The notes under the pieces are model-generated. The model saw only the letters and a list, made by a program, of their open reading frames with translations, made no database searches and was not told where the DNA came from. A DNA stretch of 64,000 nt from Rhodococcus wratislaviensis (GTDB lineage Bacteria > Actinomycetota > Actinomycetes > Mycobacteriales > Mycobacteriaceae). Shown here piece by piece: positions 27,918 through 36,769 of the stretch. Each line of letters opens with the position of its first letter. Position 1 is the first letter of the stretch. The stretch is taken from assembly GCF_900455735.1 (NCBI RefSeq), contig NZ_UAUI01000001.1, positions 186,001 to 250,000 on the forward strand, given 5' to 3'. A program made the translations under genes and the position numbers.

Positions 27918-28826
27918 TCACTCGACGCGGCCGGAGCGGAGTTCGGTCACCGCGATCCGGGCGGCATGCCCGATTGCGGCATCGACCACCGGAAGCACGG
28001 GATCGGTTCGGGCGGCGCGGGTGAAGACGGCGACAGCGACGGGAGTCTCACCGGGAAACGTCACCACGGCCACCTCGTTGCGGATGGCGCCGATGGTCCC
28101 GGTCTTTCCGGCCACGTCCACCTCGGAATACGGAAACCCGGATCGGATGCGGTGCTGCCAGATCTGCGCGGACATCACGTGCCGGACGAACTCGCCCTGC
28201 GGCCCGGGCACCGCCCGTCCGGTCCAGATCGCGTCGAGTAGCGAAGTCATCTCCCGCGGGGTCGTCGCGCTCGCATACGACGGGTCGTAGGCGGACACCG
28301 TCCACGCCTCGTCGTTGTCGGCGAGCGCCGCGAATGCTTCGGCGGTGGTGTGCGCGTGGGCGTCGATCACCAGGCTGCGGTGCGCATCCGCCGTGCCGCC
28401 GATGATCCGCGTGCTCGTCATGCCCAACTCGGACAGTGCCAGCTCGACGCTCTCCAGTCCCACGTGCCCGAGAACGAGGTCGGCGGCGGCGTTGTCGGAC
28501 ACTGTCATCATCGACAGCGCCAGATCCCGCCAGCTCAGCACCACAGGGTCATGGAACGTCGACACCCCGGTCGGCCCCGGGGTGCAGTCGGCCGGATTCA
28601 CCCGGACGGTCGCGGTCGGCGACAACTCCCCGGATTCGAAAGCGCGGCACAGGGCGACGAGCAGCGGAAGTTTGTAGACCGACGCCAGCACCACGAGGTC
28701 GTCCGCACCGACCGCGATGTCACCCCCGTCCTCGGTCGGGGTCCCGACGCGGCGGGCGTGCAGCCATCCGGTGCACCCGGCGTCGGCGAAGACGTCACGG
28801 ATGGCCTTTTCCGCCGACGGGGTCAT
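27918..28826 (-). CDS. Class A beta-lactamase-fold serine hydrolase, no signal peptide
   Basis: The 302-residue protein has the penicillin-binding/class A fold motifs in order: catalytic SVYK near residue 49, SDN near 110, and KTG near 230. It starts MTPSAEKAIRDVF with no signal sequence or lipobox, so it appears cytoplasmic. The omega loop (DPSYASATTPREM) lacks the usual Glu of the ExELN motif that deacylates beta-lactams. It is therefore doubtful as a beta-lactamase and may be another hydrolase or a regulator's partner. Its ATG overlaps the LysR stop by 4 bp, so the two are cotranscribed. Confidence 0.85.
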   Translation of the reverse strand: MTPSAEKAIRDVFADAGCTGWLHARRVGTPTEDGGDIAVGADDLVVLASVYKLPLLVALCRAFESGELSPTATVRVNPADCTPGPTGVSTFHDPVVLSWRDLALSMMTVSDNAAADLVLGHVGLESVELALSELGMTSTRIIGGTADAHRSLVIDAHAHTTAEAFAALADNDEAWTVSAYDPSYASATTPREMTSLLDAIWTGRAVPGPQGEFVRHVMSAQIWQHRIRSGFPYSEVDVAGKTGTIGAIRNEVAVVTFPGETPVAVAVFTRAARTDPVLPVVDAAIGHAARIAVTELRSGRVE

Positions 28827-29716
28827 CGATCGGCCCTGAACAACACCCGGTCGAGGGCGGCAGCGGACGGTGCGACGTCGGCCCCGGAGCGCCAGACGAT
28901 GCGCAGGCGCAGCGCGAGGTCCTCGTGCAGCAGATCGACCCAGGCCACACCCGGCATCACCGTGGGTGCCGTCGCCGTCACGCCGAAGTGACCGCCTGCG
29001 GCCACGTGCGTGAGAATTTCTCGCGGACCCGGTGCGACCACGATGCCCGGGTCCAGCCCCCGGGCCCGCCACAGGTCGACGAACAGGTCGTGGGCCGGCG
29101 GATTGTCCGAGCGGGGACCGGTGGCCAACGCAAGCCCGCGCAGCATCCGGACCTGCGCCTTCTTCGCGACCGCCGCCGGGTGGTCGTCCGGCACCACCAC
29201 CCATCGCCGAAGCTTCAGCACCGGGCCGCTGTCGAGACCGGTCAGCAGAGCGGGATGTTCGACCACGGCGACGTCGAGACTGCCCGTGCGGACGGCGTCC
29301 ACGAGTTCGGTGGTGGACGCCGTCGTCGTCACCACCCGGGTGGTCCGAGACTCGTCCGCGTCGCGAAGGGCACGGACACAGCGCACCACGACACCGTCGG
29401 CCACCGAGTGCGGGACACCCCAGCGCACCACCGCATCGCGACCGCCGGCGATGCGATGCGCCTCGTCCTCGAATCGGGCCGCGTCGGCGACGAGAAGCCG
29501 CGCACGCGGAAGCAATTGGCGTCCGGCGTCGGTGAGCCCGACTCCTCGGGCACTGCGCTGAACCAGCTCCGCGCCGAGTCGCTGTTCGAGCCGCCGCACT
29601 CCCTGCGACAGCGGCGGCTGCGTCATGCCGAGTCGCGATGCGGCGTTGCCGAAGTGTCCCTCTTCCGCAACGGCGACAAAGAAACTCAGGTGGCGGAGCA
29701 GATCCATGGCGACCAT
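28823..29716 (-). CDS. LysR-family transcriptional regulator
   Basis: The 297-residue protein has a LysR helix-turn-helix at about residues 5-60 (LLRHLSFFVAVAEEGHFGNAASRLGMTQPPLSQGVRRLE) and a periplasmic-binding-like effector domain afterwards. Start choice is between ATG 29716 and 29707. It is in an operon with the downstream signal-less serine hydrolase and divergent from the lipoprotein beta-lactamase at 29864, the arrangement seen for AmpR- and PenR-type regulators. It probably responds to cell-wall or beta-lactam signals, but this is inferred from position only. Confidence 0.9.
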   Translation of the reverse strand: MVAMDLLRHLSFFVAVAEEGHFGNAASRLGMTQPPLSQGVRRLEQRLGAELVQRSARGVGLTDAGRQLLPRARLLVADAARFEDEAHRIAGGRDAVVRWGVPHSVADGVVVRCVRALRDADESRTTRVVTTTASTTELVDAVRTGSLDVAVVEHPALLTGLDSGPVLKLRRWVVVPDDHPAAVAKKAQVRMLRGLALATGPRSDNPPAHDLFVDLWRARGLDPGIVVAPGPREILTHVAAGGHFGVTATAPTVMPGVAWVDLLHEDLALRLRIVWRSGADVAPSAAALDRVLFRADR

Positions 29717-29863
29717 TGAACCAGTTCCGACCGCCCCCATCGGGCGACGCCACCGTTTGCCGGGCACAAATCGTTGCCCTGAACTGGGGCGATATCCCGC
29801 CCGACTCGCGACGACGCCGCTTGCGTCTTTGCGCTATGAGCGTCCGCATCCGACATTGGGTCC

Positions 29864-30817
29864 ATGCCCACATACCGAAATCATCCGAACCCCAGGCGCA
29901 CCGGTCGTCGCGGTGCCGTTGCTCTCGCGGTGGCTCTGCCCTTGCTGCTCGGGGCGTGCACGGCCACCGCGGAGCAGGCCCAGCCCACGACGTCGGTGGC
30001 CGCGGCACCGGATCACCGGTCCCTCGACGCGACGATCGACGCCTTGGAGGCGCAGTACTCCACGCGGATCGGAGTGGCGGCGGTCAATCCCGCGACCGGC
30101 GAGGTCTACAGCCACCGGGGCGACGAACGGTTCGCGATGTGCTCGACGTTCAAGGCCTACGCGTCCGCGGCGGTCCTGCGCAAGACCGAGGACGGGTCGA
30201 CGTCACTCGACAAGACGGTCGTGGTCGAACCCGGCGACCTCGTCGAGAACTCACCGGTCACCGCCGCGGCGGTCGGCACCCCGATGACCTTGGGGCAGAT
30301 CGCCGAAGCGGCGTTGACGCAGAGCGACAACACCGCCGGGAACTACCTGCTCCGCGAGATCGGCGGGCCGCAGGCGATCACCGCCCTCGCCCGGGACATC
30401 GGGGACGAGAGCACGCGACTGGACCGGTGGGAGACCGAACTCAACACCGCATTCCGCGACGATCCCCGGGACACGACGACACCCAACGGCCTCGCGCAGG
30501 GTTTCCGGGCACTGCTCCTGGGAGACGCCCTCGACACGGCGAGCCGCGATCAGCTTCTCGAGTGGATGCGGGCGAGCAAGACGTCGGACAAGCGAATGCG
30601 CGCCGGTCTGCCGACCGGATGGACTGCCGCCGACAAGACCGGTGGCGGCGGATTCGGCACCGCCAACGATGCCGGTGTCGCGTGGAGTCCGGACGGCGCA
30701 CCCGTCGTCCTCACCATCCTCACCGACAGCCTCACGAATCAGGAGGACGCGCAGGGTAACAACCAAGCGATCGCCGACACCACCGCGGCCGTCGTCGAAG
30801 GCTTGACTGCGCCGTGA
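29864..30817 (+). CDS. Class A beta-lactamase, lipoprotein (BlaC-like)
   Basis: The 317-residue protein begins with a basic n-region and hydrophobic core and has an LLGAC lipobox, predicting a membrane-anchored lipoprotein. The mature enzyme has all class A motifs: STFK near residue 93, SDN near 155, WETELN near 192 (general-base Glu in the omega loop), and KTG near 260, followed by GTANDAGVAWSP. It should hydrolyse penicillins and perhaps cephalosporins. It resembles mycobacterial BlaC. It faces away from a LysR gene and is probably induced through it; a terminator hairpin follows its stop. Confidence 0.92.
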   Translation: MPTYRNHPNPRRTGRRGAVALAVALPLLLGACTATAEQAQPTTSVAAAPDHRSLDATIDALEAQYSTRIGVAAVNPATGEVYSHRGDERFAMCSTFKAYASAAVLRKTEDGSTSLDKTVVVEPGDLVENSPVTAAAVGTPMTLGQIAEAALTQSDNTAGNYLLREIGGPQAITALARDIGDESTRLDRWETELNTAFRDDPRDTTTPNGLAQGFRALLLGDALDTASRDQLLEWMRASKTSDKRMRAGLPTGWTAADKTGGGGFGTANDAGVAWSPDGAPVVLTILTDSLTNQEDAQGNNQAIADTTAAVVEGLTAP

Positions 30818-30835
30818 GTCATCTGAGCAAGGCGC

Positions 30836-30870
30836 GGGGAGCGGGCCGACCTGTGACGGCCCGACTCCCC
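30836..30870 (+). terminator. Terminator hairpin after the beta-lactamase gene
   Basis: Arms GGGGAGCGGGCCG (30836-30848) and CGGCCCGACTCCCC (30857-30870) pair with one bulged base and an 8-nt loop. It begins 18 bp after the beta-lactamase stop codon. Confidence 0.7.
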
Positions 30871-30888
30871 CGACGCCGAAGGTTGTCG

Positions 30889-31209
30889 CTAGCTCACGAC
30901 GTCGTGACCGCGCATCGCCCGGCGCAGAGGCCTTTCCGTCTTGGCGACGCGCCGCCCGGTCACCGTCAACATCGGGCGCGGAATTCCGATACCCATCACC
31001 GGCACCCCGGTCACATACCCTTCCCGGTAGAGGTAATTCGACGCATCGGCCACCTCGTCCCGGGTCAGGGGCGAGGGCGCCCAGCCGACGGTCTCACCGA
31101 TGGCATCCGCGTCCAGAATCGGACTTCGGTACCCTTCCGTGGTCTTCGCGAGAAGCCAACGCAGAACAGCGTCACGAACCGCCCATTGACGATCGGTAGC
31201 TGCATTCAC
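30889..31209 (-). CDS. Small protein of unknown function
   Basis: The 106-residue protein reads MNAATDRQWAVRDAVLRWLL with an SPLTRDEVADASNYLYREGYVTG segment, which has the helical spacing of a winged-helix-like fold. No specific family is recognised. The start is GTG 31209, preceded by GGAGG eight bases upstream. It is separated from both neighbours by gaps; the 219-bp gap to the 40-residue gene on the other strand holds no other feature I can support. Confidence 0.6.
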   Translation of the reverse strand: MNAATDRQWAVRDAVLRWLLAKTTEGYRSPILDADAIGETVGWAPSPLTRDEVADASNYLYREGYVTGVPVMGIGIPRPMLTVTGRRVAKTERPLRRAMRGHDVVS

Positions 31210-31428
31210 ATTTCAGTCCTCCGGTAGATGCCGTTGATGCTTGCATGGACCATAGCCATCGCCCAGGAATAAGCAAGTTCGTGAGCGTTCCTGCGGTTCT
31301 TGGGATCTCACGGAAGGATGCTTCCAGCTCGGCACCACGCTCGGGCCGGATGCCGAAGTGGACTTATCTACTTTCCTGGGTATGGTCGGGATCAGTTCGT
31401 GGTTGCCACTTCCGAAGATGGAGCGACA

Positions 31429-31551
31429 ATGGCTGACAAATCCGCCGTCAAGAGTTCGAAACAGTCCGCCCGCGCCCTGAAGGAGCGCCGGGCGGAGAAG
31501 CGGGCGAAGGCCCAGGAGTCGACGGAGGTCATCCGAAAGAGCAAGGGCTGA
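31429..31551 (+). CDS. Very small basic, Lys/Arg/Ser-rich protein
   Basis: This 40-residue protein (MADKSAVKSSKQSARALKERRAEKRAKAQES...KSKG) is highly charged and probably largely disordered or a single helix. ATG 31429 has GGAG about six bases upstream, and the frame is coding-like despite its size. It resembles short basic actinobacterial proteins of unknown role. It sits between the winged-helix-like gene and the convergent SnoaL-like gene. Confidence 0.5.
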   Translation: MADKSAVKSSKQSARALKERRAEKRAKAQESTEVIRKSKG

Positions 31552-31566
31552 AGTCGCATTGAAGGG

Positions 31567-31971
31567 TCACGACGCGCTGAGCTGGCGATGAAGGGCACCT
31601 CCGTCCCAATAGTCGGTGCTGGTAATGATGTGGTTGCCTCTCACTTCCAGCATCTGCACTCCGGCCAGGTGCACCCTCTGCCCGTTCGGCTCGTACGGGC
31701 CCAGGCGGCCATTCAAGTGACCGGATAGTGCGTAGGTCACCGCCGCACGGTTGCCATCGATGAGCGTGTCATCGAGGTTCCAGTGCGCGTCGGGAAAGGC
31801 TGCGAAGAGCCCTGCGAGACCGGCGGCGATCTTCTCCGGTGTGCGATGGTCTGCGCCGGCTGCGATATCGCGGTGGCGGCATAGCGGAGCGTAGAGCTTT
31901 GCGACGTCCGCGGGGCGGTGGTTGTTGTATGCCGTGTACAGATCGGTCACGATCTGGGTGAGTGAGTTCAT
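31567..31971 (-). CDS. SnoaL/NTF2-like protein
   Basis: The 134-residue protein has an NTF2-like fold: MNSLTQIVTDLYTAYNNHRPADVAKLYAPLCRH, a LFAAFPDAHWNLDDTLIDGNRAAVTYALSGHL core, and a closing MLEVRGNHIITSTDYWDGGALHRQL. Such proteins are cyclases, hydrolases or dehydratases, or small-ligand binders. ATG 31971 has AAGGAGA nine bases upstream. It lies 52 bp downstream of the maleylacetate reductase stop on the same strand and may be an accessory of that operon; no specific reaction is implied. Confidence 0.82.
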   Translation of the reverse strand: MNSLTQIVTDLYTAYNNHRPADVAKLYAPLCRHRDIAAGADHRTPEKIAAGLAGLFAAFPDAHWNLDDTLIDGNRAAVTYALSGHLNGRLGPYEPNGQRVHLAGVQMLEVRGNHIITSTDYWDGGALHRQLSAS

Positions 31972-32023
31972 GATCGGTGTCTCCTTTGCTCGGCAGCCTT
32001 CGACGCGGGGGAAGGTCTTGCTG

Positions 32024-33148
32024 TCACAGTGATTGGGGAAGGTCTCCGTTCCACGCTTCGCGGAGGAGTGAGCGAATCGGTAGCATCTCCAGCGGCCGAG
32101 GACTGACAAGATTCTCGGCCACGGCTGCTTCCGCAACTGCATCGATCTGGTCCCGCGTGATGCCGATGGCTCGGAGTCCTGTCGGTGTGCCGACCGACCG
32201 GGCCAGCGACCAGACGTTGTCGGCGAGTGTCGTCGGGTCACATTTCATCGCCTCGGCCACACGGGCGATGGTGTCGGGGATCGCGGGTTCCAGGTACCGG
32301 ATGACGTAGGGCAGGACGATCGCGTGGGTTTCGGCGTGGGGGGCGTCGCACATTCCTCCGAAGAGATGACACAGCGCGTGATGCAGACTGGTGCCTACCG
32401 TCCCCAGCGCGATGCCGGCCAGGCAGGCGGCGAGGAGAACCTCTCCACGGGCTGCAAGGTCGGTTGTGGTGTACGCCCGGCGCAGGAAGCGCTGGAGTCG
32501 GCTGGCACCATCGAGAGCCAGTGCGTCGGTGATCGGGTCATGGTTCGTCGCCCACAGGGCTTCGGCGCAGTGGGCCAAGGCGTTCATCCCGCTGGGGCCG
32601 ACGATCGAGGCCGGCAGCGCGGTCAGGAGTCGCGGGTCGTAGACGACGATCTTCGGCAGGGCCGCGGGATCGCGGGCGGTCTTCTTGTCCGTTCCGCTGG
32701 TGAGCCCGTAGATGGGCGTCATCTCGCTGCCGGCGTACGTGGTGGGGACGGCGACCAGGGTGAGGCCGGTATTCACCGCGACCGCTTTGCCGAGACCGAC
32801 GGTGCTGCCGCCGCCGATGGCGACGATCACGTCTGTGTCGGCGGTGCTGGCGGCGACTGTGGCGCGTTCGGCCAGATCGCGAGGTACATGCTGTCGAACT
32901 TCGTTCCATTCCAGTGCCGTTCGATGGCCTAAGGCGGACCGTCCGCGGTCCACAAGTTTCGACTGGCGGGCCGAGACGATGAGCATGGCTCTGCGCAGGT
33001 TTCCGTTGTCGAGTTCCGGTGCCAGCTGGGCCAGGGCCCCGTCGCCGAAAACTATTCGACCAGGCAATGTTGTTCGAGTGAAAGGTATGGAGCTCGGCAG
33101 GTCGCGCTCCGAAATATCCGAGGACGCTGAAGGTTCCGCTGTATTCAT
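32024..33148 (-). CDS. Maleylacetate reductase
   Basis: The 374-residue protein belongs to the iron-containing alcohol dehydrogenase superfamily, maleylacetate reductase branch. It shows VIVAIGGGSTVGLGKAVAVNTGLTLVAVPTTYAGSEMTP (about residues 90-130) and HALCHLFGGMCDAPHAETHAIVLPYV (about 245-270), the latter with the family's His residues. The enzyme reduces maleylacetate to 3-oxoadipate with NAD(P)H, the last step of hydroxyquinol breakdown. ATG 33148 is preferred over the longer in-frame start at 33280, which would run into the regulator's promoter. It is divergent from the LysR gene that probably controls it. Confidence 0.9.
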   Translation of the reverse strand: MNTAEPSASSDISERDLPSSIPFTRTTLPGRIVFGDGALAQLAPELDNGNLRRAMLIVSARQSKLVDRGRSALGHRTALEWNEVRQHVPRDLAERATVAASTADTDVIVAIGGGSTVGLGKAVAVNTGLTLVAVPTTYAGSEMTPIYGLTSGTDKKTARDPAALPKIVVYDPRLLTALPASIVGPSGMNALAHCAEALWATNHDPITDALALDGASRLQRFLRRAYTTTDLAARGEVLLAACLAGIALGTVGTSLHHALCHLFGGMCDAPHAETHAIVLPYVIRYLEPAIPDTIARVAEAMKCDPTTLADNVWSLARSVGTPTGLRAIGITRDQIDAVAEAAVAENLVSPRPLEMLPIRSLLREAWNGDLPQSL

Positions 33149-33291
33149 CGATGAACTCCACTCGTAGCGGGGCACCCACCACCGCTGTTCGGTCGGCGTC
33201 GTGAACTGACGCCGACGCCCGCCTGCTGCGGGTTCGAAAATGATCACCCATTCCAGGTCGTCCGGTCCAACGGATGTCACAGATGCAATAC

Positions 33292-33306
33292 ATCGCTGGT
33301 GCCGAT
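33292..33306. promoter_or_regulatory. LysR operator site 1 (ATCG-N7-CGAT)
   Basis: ATCG-CTGGTGC-CGAT contains the T-N11-A core of LysR operators. It lies 12 bp upstream of the LysR start codon and 143 bp upstream of maleylacetate reductase. It has the same ATCG-N7-CGAT frame as the site at 34310-34328. Confidence 0.55.
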
Positions 33307-33318
33307 AGTGTGGATCAG

Positions 33319-34254
33319 ATGAAGGATCTCCGCAGTGTCGACCTCAACCTGCTGGTTGATCTCGATGCCCTGCTGAGCACGCGAAGTGTCACCGACGCTG
33401 CACGACGGTTGAACCTGAGCCAATCGGCGATGAGTGGCTCGTTGTCGCGACTGCGGCGATTGTTCGACGATCCGCTCATGGTCCGTAACGGCCGAGTACT
33501 CGTCCTCACCCCTCGCGCGGAGGCCCTGATCCCGCCGGTGAGGGAGATCCTGCACCAGATCGACGGCGTCTTCGCAGAGAGCGACGACTTCGATCCACGC
33601 ACAACGACCAGATCGTTTTCGATCAGCGCATCGGACTATGCGACGGCGGTCGTTCTGGCACCCCTGCTCCGCGGACTCGCCGACGAGGCCCCGAATGTCA
33701 CGGTGAACGTGCTGCCCCGCTCCCCCGACGTTTCTGCTGTCCTTCGCCTCGATTCCGCCGACCTTGTCATCGAGCCCCGAGAGATGATGGGCGACTCGCC
33801 ACCGCCCGGCGTCTCACTGTTCTCCGACCGCTGGGTATGCATGCTCGACGGCAGCATGCACGAACCGGCGGTGTTGGATCGACTCGACCGCGACCATTAT
33901 CTGCAGCTGCCCCATCTCGTCTATTCCATCGGCCAGGACAGGCAGTTGAACTTCGCCGATCGTCATCTGGCCTCACTCGGGGTGCGACGGCGAATAGAGC
34001 TCACGGTCGAAAGCTTTCTCATGGCACCCCTCCTCATTCGCGGCACATCACTGGTCAGCCTGGTCCTCGAACGGGCCGCTTCCATGCTGCCGCTCGACGG
34101 CCTACGCCTCGTCGAGCCGCCGATTCCGGTGCCGGGCATCACCGATGCGATGTACTGGAATCCGCGGCACACCGAAGATCCGGGTCATCGGTGGCTTCGA
34201 CAGCGCCTCGCCGCCACCGCGGCCCGCCTCACCCCGACCGGAGACGTGTCGTAA
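33319..34254 (+). CDS. LysR-family regulator of the hydroxyquinol genes
   Basis: The 311-residue protein has a NodD-like LysR helix-turn-helix (DLRSVDLNLLVDLDALLSTRSVTDAARRLNLSQSAMSGSLSRLR, about residues 2-45) and a C-terminal effector domain. ATG 33319 is chosen; the ATG at 33274 would overlap the operator and lacks a ribosome site. It lies between the divergent maleylacetate reductase gene and the flavin reductase-monooxygenase-dioxygenase operon. Two similar inverted repeats flank it, one before each transcription unit, so it probably activates both in response to a phenolic or ring-cleavage product. Confidence 0.88.
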   Translation: MKDLRSVDLNLLVDLDALLSTRSVTDAARRLNLSQSAMSGSLSRLRRLFDDPLMVRNGRVLVLTPRAEALIPPVREILHQIDGVFAESDDFDPRTTTRSFSISASDYATAVVLAPLLRGLADEAPNVTVNVLPRSPDVSAVLRLDSADLVIEPREMMGDSPPPGVSLFSDRWVCMLDGSMHEPAVLDRLDRDHYLQLPHLVYSIGQDRQLNFADRHLASLGVRRRIELTVESFLMAPLLIRGTSLVSLVLERAASMLPLDGLRLVEPPIPVPGITDAMYWNPRHTEDPGHRWLRQRLAATAARLTPTGDVS

Positions 34255-34309
34255 CGGGCGCGAGCGTTGAGCCCGTCTCGACAATTGCCGCACGGTCCTG
34301 AAACGCAGG

Positions 34310-34328
34310 ATATCGGTGCGGCCGATAT
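34310..34328. promoter_or_regulatory. LysR operator site 2 (perfect palindrome)
   Basis: ATATCGG-TGCGG-CCGATAT is a perfect palindrome and contains the ATCG-N7-CGAT frame seen at 33292-33306. It sits about 200 bp upstream of the flavin reductase start, a normal recognition-site position for a LysR activator. The rest of the 273-bp gap (34255-34527) shows no gene. Confidence 0.6.
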
Positions 34329-34527
34329 TACCCATCTGCCACATCTGTTGGACTGAATCCGGATGAGGTTCTAGCGTTCTTCGTGTCAGGTAGGTCACAG
34401 TCTTCCGCTCACACGGCGCAGGCCACTCCACTCCGCAGATCGCGGTCGGAGCGCGTGAACGGCCGGGTCTAGCCAGACGACACCAAATCCGGACAAGCCG
34501 GCCCGACACCGAATGTTGGAGGATCCG

Positions 34528-35070
34528 ATGGAACAGAATGTCTTGCAGCCCTTGGACAAAGCCGAATTCCGCAGCGTTGTCGGACACTTCGCGAGTGGTG
34601 TCACGATCGTGACGGCTGCACACGACGGTGTCCGCTACGGCGCAACGATCAGCGCGGTGACATCGCTGTGCGACACACCCCCCATGGTCCTGGTCTGCGT
34701 GAATCAGAAACTGGGGACGCACGCTGCAATCCGCAATGCCCGCCATTTCACGATCAACATCCTCGGTGAGGATCAAGCGTCCCTGGCTCACACGTTTGCA
34801 ACGCCCGGGGCGGACAAGTTCGCCGACGTAGCCGTGCACCATGGCCAACACGGTCCCCGCCTGGCGGAAGCGTTGGCATACCTCACGTGCCGCGTCGTCG
34901 ACGATCTCGAAGGCGGCACGCACCGCATTTTCGTCGCCGAAGTCGTGGAGGCGCAGGCCGGAACCGGCAATCCACTTTCGTACTACCGAGGCCGCTTCGG
35001 CCACTTCGTTCCCTACAGGAATGCGATGTGGCGAACCACGCAGGCCGACAACGCAGTTTTCCCCCAATAA
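34528..35070 (+). CDS. Flavin reductase of a two-component monooxygenase (NpcB-like)
   Basis: The 180-residue protein is an HpaC/FRP-type flavin:NAD(P)H reductase: FRSVVGHFASGVTIVTAAHDGVRYGATISAVTSLCDTPPMVLVCVNQ (residues 14-60) followed by NPLSYYRGRFGHF. It supplies reduced FAD to the partner oxygenase by diffusion. ATG 34528 has GGAGGATCCG upstream. The monooxygenase gene starts 17 bp after its stop, so they are coexpressed. Order and lengths match npcB of the R. opacus SAO101 p-nitrophenol cluster as I recall it; the real substrate here is not known. Confidence 0.88.
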   Translation: MEQNVLQPLDKAEFRSVVGHFASGVTIVTAAHDGVRYGATISAVTSLCDTPPMVLVCVNQKLGTHAAIRNARHFTINILGEDQASLAHTFATPGADKFADVAVHHGQHGPRLAEALAYLTCRVVDDLEGGTHRIFVAEVVEAQAGTGNPLSYYRGRFGHFVPYRNAMWRTTQADNAVFPQ

Positions 35071-35087
35071 GAGAGAAGGGTTCCTCC

Positions 35088-36674
35088 ATGAGGACAGGAC
35101 AGCAGTATCTCGAGTCGCTTCGAGACGGACGCCAGGTATACGTCGGCGGCGAACTGATCGACGACGTCACCACCCATCCCAAGACGAGTGGATACGCGAA
35201 AGCGATTGCGGAGTACTACGATCTGCATCTCGACCCGGAGCATCAGGATGTTCTGACCTTCGTCGACGACGACGGTGTCCGGAAGTCGATGCACTGGTTC
35301 CTCCCCCGATCGAAGGCCGATGCCGCGCGCCGCCGCGCCTACCACGAATTCTGGTTCCGGCACTTCCAGGGAGGTATCTTCACTCGGCCGCCGGCGGGAA
35401 TGCATGTCGTGATGTACGCGCAGATCGACGATCCGGAGCCGTGGGAGGACAACGCAGTCGTCGCCGGCGGACGCACCATCTCCTTCGCGGACAATATCCG
35501 GTCTCAGTGGCAGCGTGTGACCACCGACGACGTCGCACTGTCCCCCATGTTCGTCGATGTGCAATTCGACCGTGGACGCGACGACGCGCTCGGAGAAACC
35601 CCGATGCTCAGCATCGTGGAACAGAACGACCAGGGAATCGTCGTCCGCGGCTGGAAGGCGATGGGAACATCTCTTCCCTTCGTCAACGAATTGCTCGTCG
35701 GCAACCTGTGGCGACCGGGGCAGACCTCGGATCAGACCGTGTACGCAATTGTTCCGGTCAACACCCCTGGGCTCTCACTGGTGTGTCGCCAATCGAACGC
35801 CACTCCGGATGCCGAGCCCTACGACCATCCACTGTCGACCATCGGTGACGAACTCGACGGAATGGCGTACTTCGACGACGTCTTCATCCCGTGGGAGAAC
35901 GTTCAGCACATCGGCAATCCCGATCACGCGAAGTGGTACCCGCAGCGCCAGTTCGACTGGGTCCACATCGAGACCCAGATTCGGCACGCGGTCCACGCCG
36001 AACTGATCGTCGGTCTCGCCCTCCTGCTGACCAACGCGCTCGGGACGAACAACAACCCGATCGTGCAGTCGCAGCTTGCCGATCTCGTCCGTTTTCGCGA
36101 AACCTGCAAGGCATTCGCCATTGCCGCCGAGGAGACCGGATTCACGACAGCGGGCGGGCTGTTCAAGCCCAACAACATCTACGTCGACCTCGGACGCGCC
36201 CACTACCTCGAGAACATCCACAACGCCGTCAACCAGCTGATCGAGTTCTGCGGTCGCGGTGTCGTGATGTCACCGACGAAGGCCGACTTCGACCATCCGT
36301 TCCTCGGCCCCAAGCTGGAAGAGGCCTTGCGTGGCACATCGATCAGTGCGCGCGACCGCGTATCCATCTTCCGGCAGATCAGCGAACGCTATCTCACCCA
36401 GTGGGGTGCTCGCCACGAGATGTTCGAGAAGTTCAACGGCACTCCCCTCTACCTCGTCAGATTGCTGACGATGCAGCGCACCGAGTACCAGGTCGACGGC
36501 CCGTTGACCGACCTTGCGCGACAGGTTCTCGGCTTCGGCGACACCGAGGCGCTCGCCGCACGCGCGGCCGAGGTGGAGAAGAACTCGAACTGGGCGTCCG
36601 TTGCGTACCAACCCGAGTACGCGCGGGAGCAGGACGTCCGAGACGGCTATTACAAGGAGACCGAGAAGGTCTGA
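35088..36674 (+). CDS. FADH2-dependent phenol monooxygenase (HpaB family, NpcA-like)
   Basis: The 528-residue protein belongs to the HpaB/4-hydroxyphenylacetate 3-hydroxylase family. It begins [22 protein letters not shown] and shows [47 protein letters not shown], and a helical C-terminal part with [22 protein letters not shown]. It hydroxylates phenols using FADH2 from the preceding reductase. In SAO101 the homologue converts p-nitrophenol and chlorophenols towards hydroxyquinol; resorcinol or 4-nitrocatechol are also possible. GTTCC-like spacing precedes ATG 35088, with AGAGAAGGG upstream. The dioxygenase gene follows 95 bp later. Confidence 0.88.
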   Translation: MRTGQQYLESLRDGRQVYVGGELIDDVTTHPKTSGYAKAIAEYYDLHLDPEHQDVLTFVDDDGVRKSMHWFLPRSKADAARRRAYHEFWFRHFQGGIFTRPPAGMHVVMYAQIDDPEPWEDNAVVAGGRTISFADNIRSQWQRVTTDDVALSPMFVDVQFDRGRDDALGETPMLSIVEQNDQGIVVRGWKAMGTSLPFVNELLVGNLWRPGQTSDQTVYAIVPVNTPGLSLVCRQSNATPDAEPYDHPLSTIGDELDGMAYFDDVFIPWENVQHIGNPDHAKWYPQRQFDWVHIETQIRHAVHAELIVGLALLLTNALGTNNNPIVQSQLADLVRFRETCKAFAIAAEETGFTTAGGLFKPNNIYVDLGRAHYLENIHNAVNQLIEFCGRGVVMSPTKADFDHPFLGPKLEEALRGTSISARDRVSIFRQISERYLTQWGARHEMFEKFNGTPLYLVRLLTMQRTEYQVDGPLTDLARQVLGFGDTEALAARAAEVEKNSNWASVAYQPEYAREQDVRDGYYKETEKV

Positions 36675-36769
36675 TCAGCGCTGTCGGGCCGGGCAGGTTC
36701 CCGGCCCGACAGTTCCAGCTCCGGGCGCTGCACATTTGGATGCGCCCAGGTTTTGTGAGAGGACTACCG

